Source: Bauldia sp.
Lineage (GTDB): Bacteria > Pseudomonadota > Alphaproteobacteria > Rhizobiales > Kaistiaceae
Length of the DNA stretch: 6,451 nucleotides
Reading direction: 5' to 3'
Assembly (NCBI GenBank): GCA_020442095.1
Contig: JAGRKY010000280.1
Span: forward strand, 1 to 6,451
The notes under the pieces: generated by a model
The model's database searches: none
The model's input: only the letters and a program-made list of their open reading frames with translations
What the model was told of the DNA's origin: nothing
Program-made: the position numbers and the translations under genes
Shown: one piece after another, positions 5,697 through 6,451 of the stretch
How the letters are laid out: each line of letters opens with the position of its first letter
Position numbering within the stretch: position 1 is the stretch's first letter

Positions 5697-6451
5697 GGCC
5701 CGTGCGCGACCTTGCCTGGTTCGTCCATCCGCTCAAATCCATGCGCGCCGAAGAAGTCGCGCTGCCCCTGGGTCAGGTCCGCGGTCGAGCGGGCGGTCCG
5801 GGCGAAATCGAAATAGGCGAGCGCCGAGCCGAGGGCCGGCACCGGAATTCCCTTGAGCGCCGCCTCGGCGACCACCCGGCGGAGGCTGCCATGGGTCGCC
5901 TTGATCATCGCCGTGAAGGGCTCGACGGTCATCAGGCTGCGGATCGTGCCGCCCGACTCGTAGGTCGAGGCGATGTCGTCGAGAAACGCCGAGCGGATGA
6001 TGCAGCCGGCCCGCCAGATCTTGGCGACGGTGCCGAGCGGCAGATCCCAGTCGAAGGAATCCGACGCCTTGGCCATCACCGCGAAGCCCTGGGCATAGGC
6101 GACGATCTTGCCGGCGAGCATTGCCTCCTCGAGGATGATCATCGCGCTGTTGCGGTCGCCGAAGGCGCCGCCGATCTTGCGGGGCGCGGCGCCGAAGAGC
6201 GCCTCGTCCGCCACCCGTTCGAGCTTCTGCGAAGAGAGGTTGCGGGCGGCGACCGCGGCCTCGATCACCGTCGCGGGCGAACCGAGATCCTGCGCCTCGA
6301 TCACCGACCAGCGGCCCGTACCCTTCTGGCCGGCGGTATCGAGGATGATGTCGACCAGCGGCCCGCCGCTCTTCGCGTCGGTGGTGCCGAGGACGTTGGC
6401 GGTGATCTCGATCAGGTAGGACTTGAGCGGCCCCTCGTTCCAGTGCGCGAA
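5681..6451 (-). CDS. gnd: 6-phosphogluconate dehydrogenase, decarboxylating (C-terminal part)
   Basis: The 256 C-terminal residues of the pentose-phosphate enzyme that oxidatively decarboxylates 6-phosphogluconate to ribulose 5-phosphate. The N-terminal coenzyme domain and the catalytic Lys/His/Glu helix, about 210 residues, lie beyond the right edge. What is seen is the all-helical C-terminal domain. SYLIEIT and LVDIILDTAGQKGTGRW near the edge are the signature substrate-binding block. They are followed by a segment like EAAVAARNLSSQKLER, then a helix with IWRAGCIIRSAFLDDI, and finally QRDFFGAHGFER, which carries the conserved Arg and His that reach into the partner subunit's active site. 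Total length would fit the usual 470 or so residues of the long, E. coli-like form. The reading frame is intact to a TGA at 5681-5683. It is the most upstream gene of the apparent operon seen here. Confidence 0.95.
   Translation of the reverse strand, partial: FAHWNEGPLKSYLIEITANVLGTTDAKSGGPLVDIILDTAGQKGTGRWSVIEAQDLGSPATVIEAAVAARNLSSQKLERVADEALFGAAPRKIGGAFGDRNSAMIILEEAMLAGKIVAYAQGFAVMAKASDSFDWDLPLGTVAKIWRAGCIIRSAFLDDIASTYESGGTIRSLMTVEPFTAMIKATHGSLRRVVAEAALKGIPVPALGSALAYFDFARTARSTADLTQGQRDFFGAHGFERMDEPGKVAHGPWSNA

Noticed and set aside
3975..5816. A 613-codon open frame on the plus strand opposite the dehydrogenase, sulfotransferase and gnd genes
   Set aside because: It lies antisense to three genes with clear family motifs, its translation is arginine- and glutamate-rich without recognisable domains, and long antisense frames are expected from GC-rich third-position bias.

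Overview
The window is GC-rich bacterial DNA. All six genes I can support lie on the minus strand, so the biological order runs from position 6451 down to 1. Protein families and base composition suggest an alphaproteobacterium, possibly of the Hyphomicrobiales. The pointers are a Gfo/Idh/MocA aldose 1-dehydrogenase resembling the Azospirillum arabinose/galactose enzyme, a cytosolic sulfite-oxidase-like molybdoenzyme paired with a flavin reductase, and an RTX protein with no signal peptide. This is inference from protein character; there is no rRNA or other taxonomic marker here.

Layout in transcription order: (1) the C-terminal half of 6-phosphogluconate dehydrogenase (gnd), entering from the right edge; (2) a Sulfotransfer_2-type sulfotransferase whose longest reading frame overlaps the end of gnd by 16 bases; (3) after 39 bases, a D-galactose/L-arabinose 1-dehydrogenase-like enzyme; (4) after 24 bases, a small sulfite-oxidase-like molybdopterin oxidoreductase; (5) after 6 bases, a ferredoxin/flavodoxin-reductase-like flavoprotein. 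The tight same-strand spacing makes genes 1 to 5 a plausible single transcription unit. Next comes a 156-base gap, the only real intergenic region. It holds a perfect TGTGA-N6-TCACA palindrome and a 5-prime-leader hairpin. It leads into (6) a large RTX-type secreted calcium-binding protein, whose first 755 residues are visible and which runs off the left edge.

The molybdoenzyme and flavoprotein look like a dedicated cytosolic electron-transfer pair. The sugar dehydrogenase and gnd both belong to oxidative sugar metabolism. The sulfotransferase is the outlier and may modify a surface glycan or a small molecule. The RTX protein is probably under separate control. Its N-terminal third to half contains seven repeats that look like a seven-bladed beta-propeller, followed by RTX nonapeptide blocks alternating with three copies of a longer module. 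No RNA genes, insertion sequences, CRISPR arrays or convincing terminators were seen. Apart from the short gaps, every base lies in a minus-strand gene; the long plus-strand open frames are codon-bias shadows.
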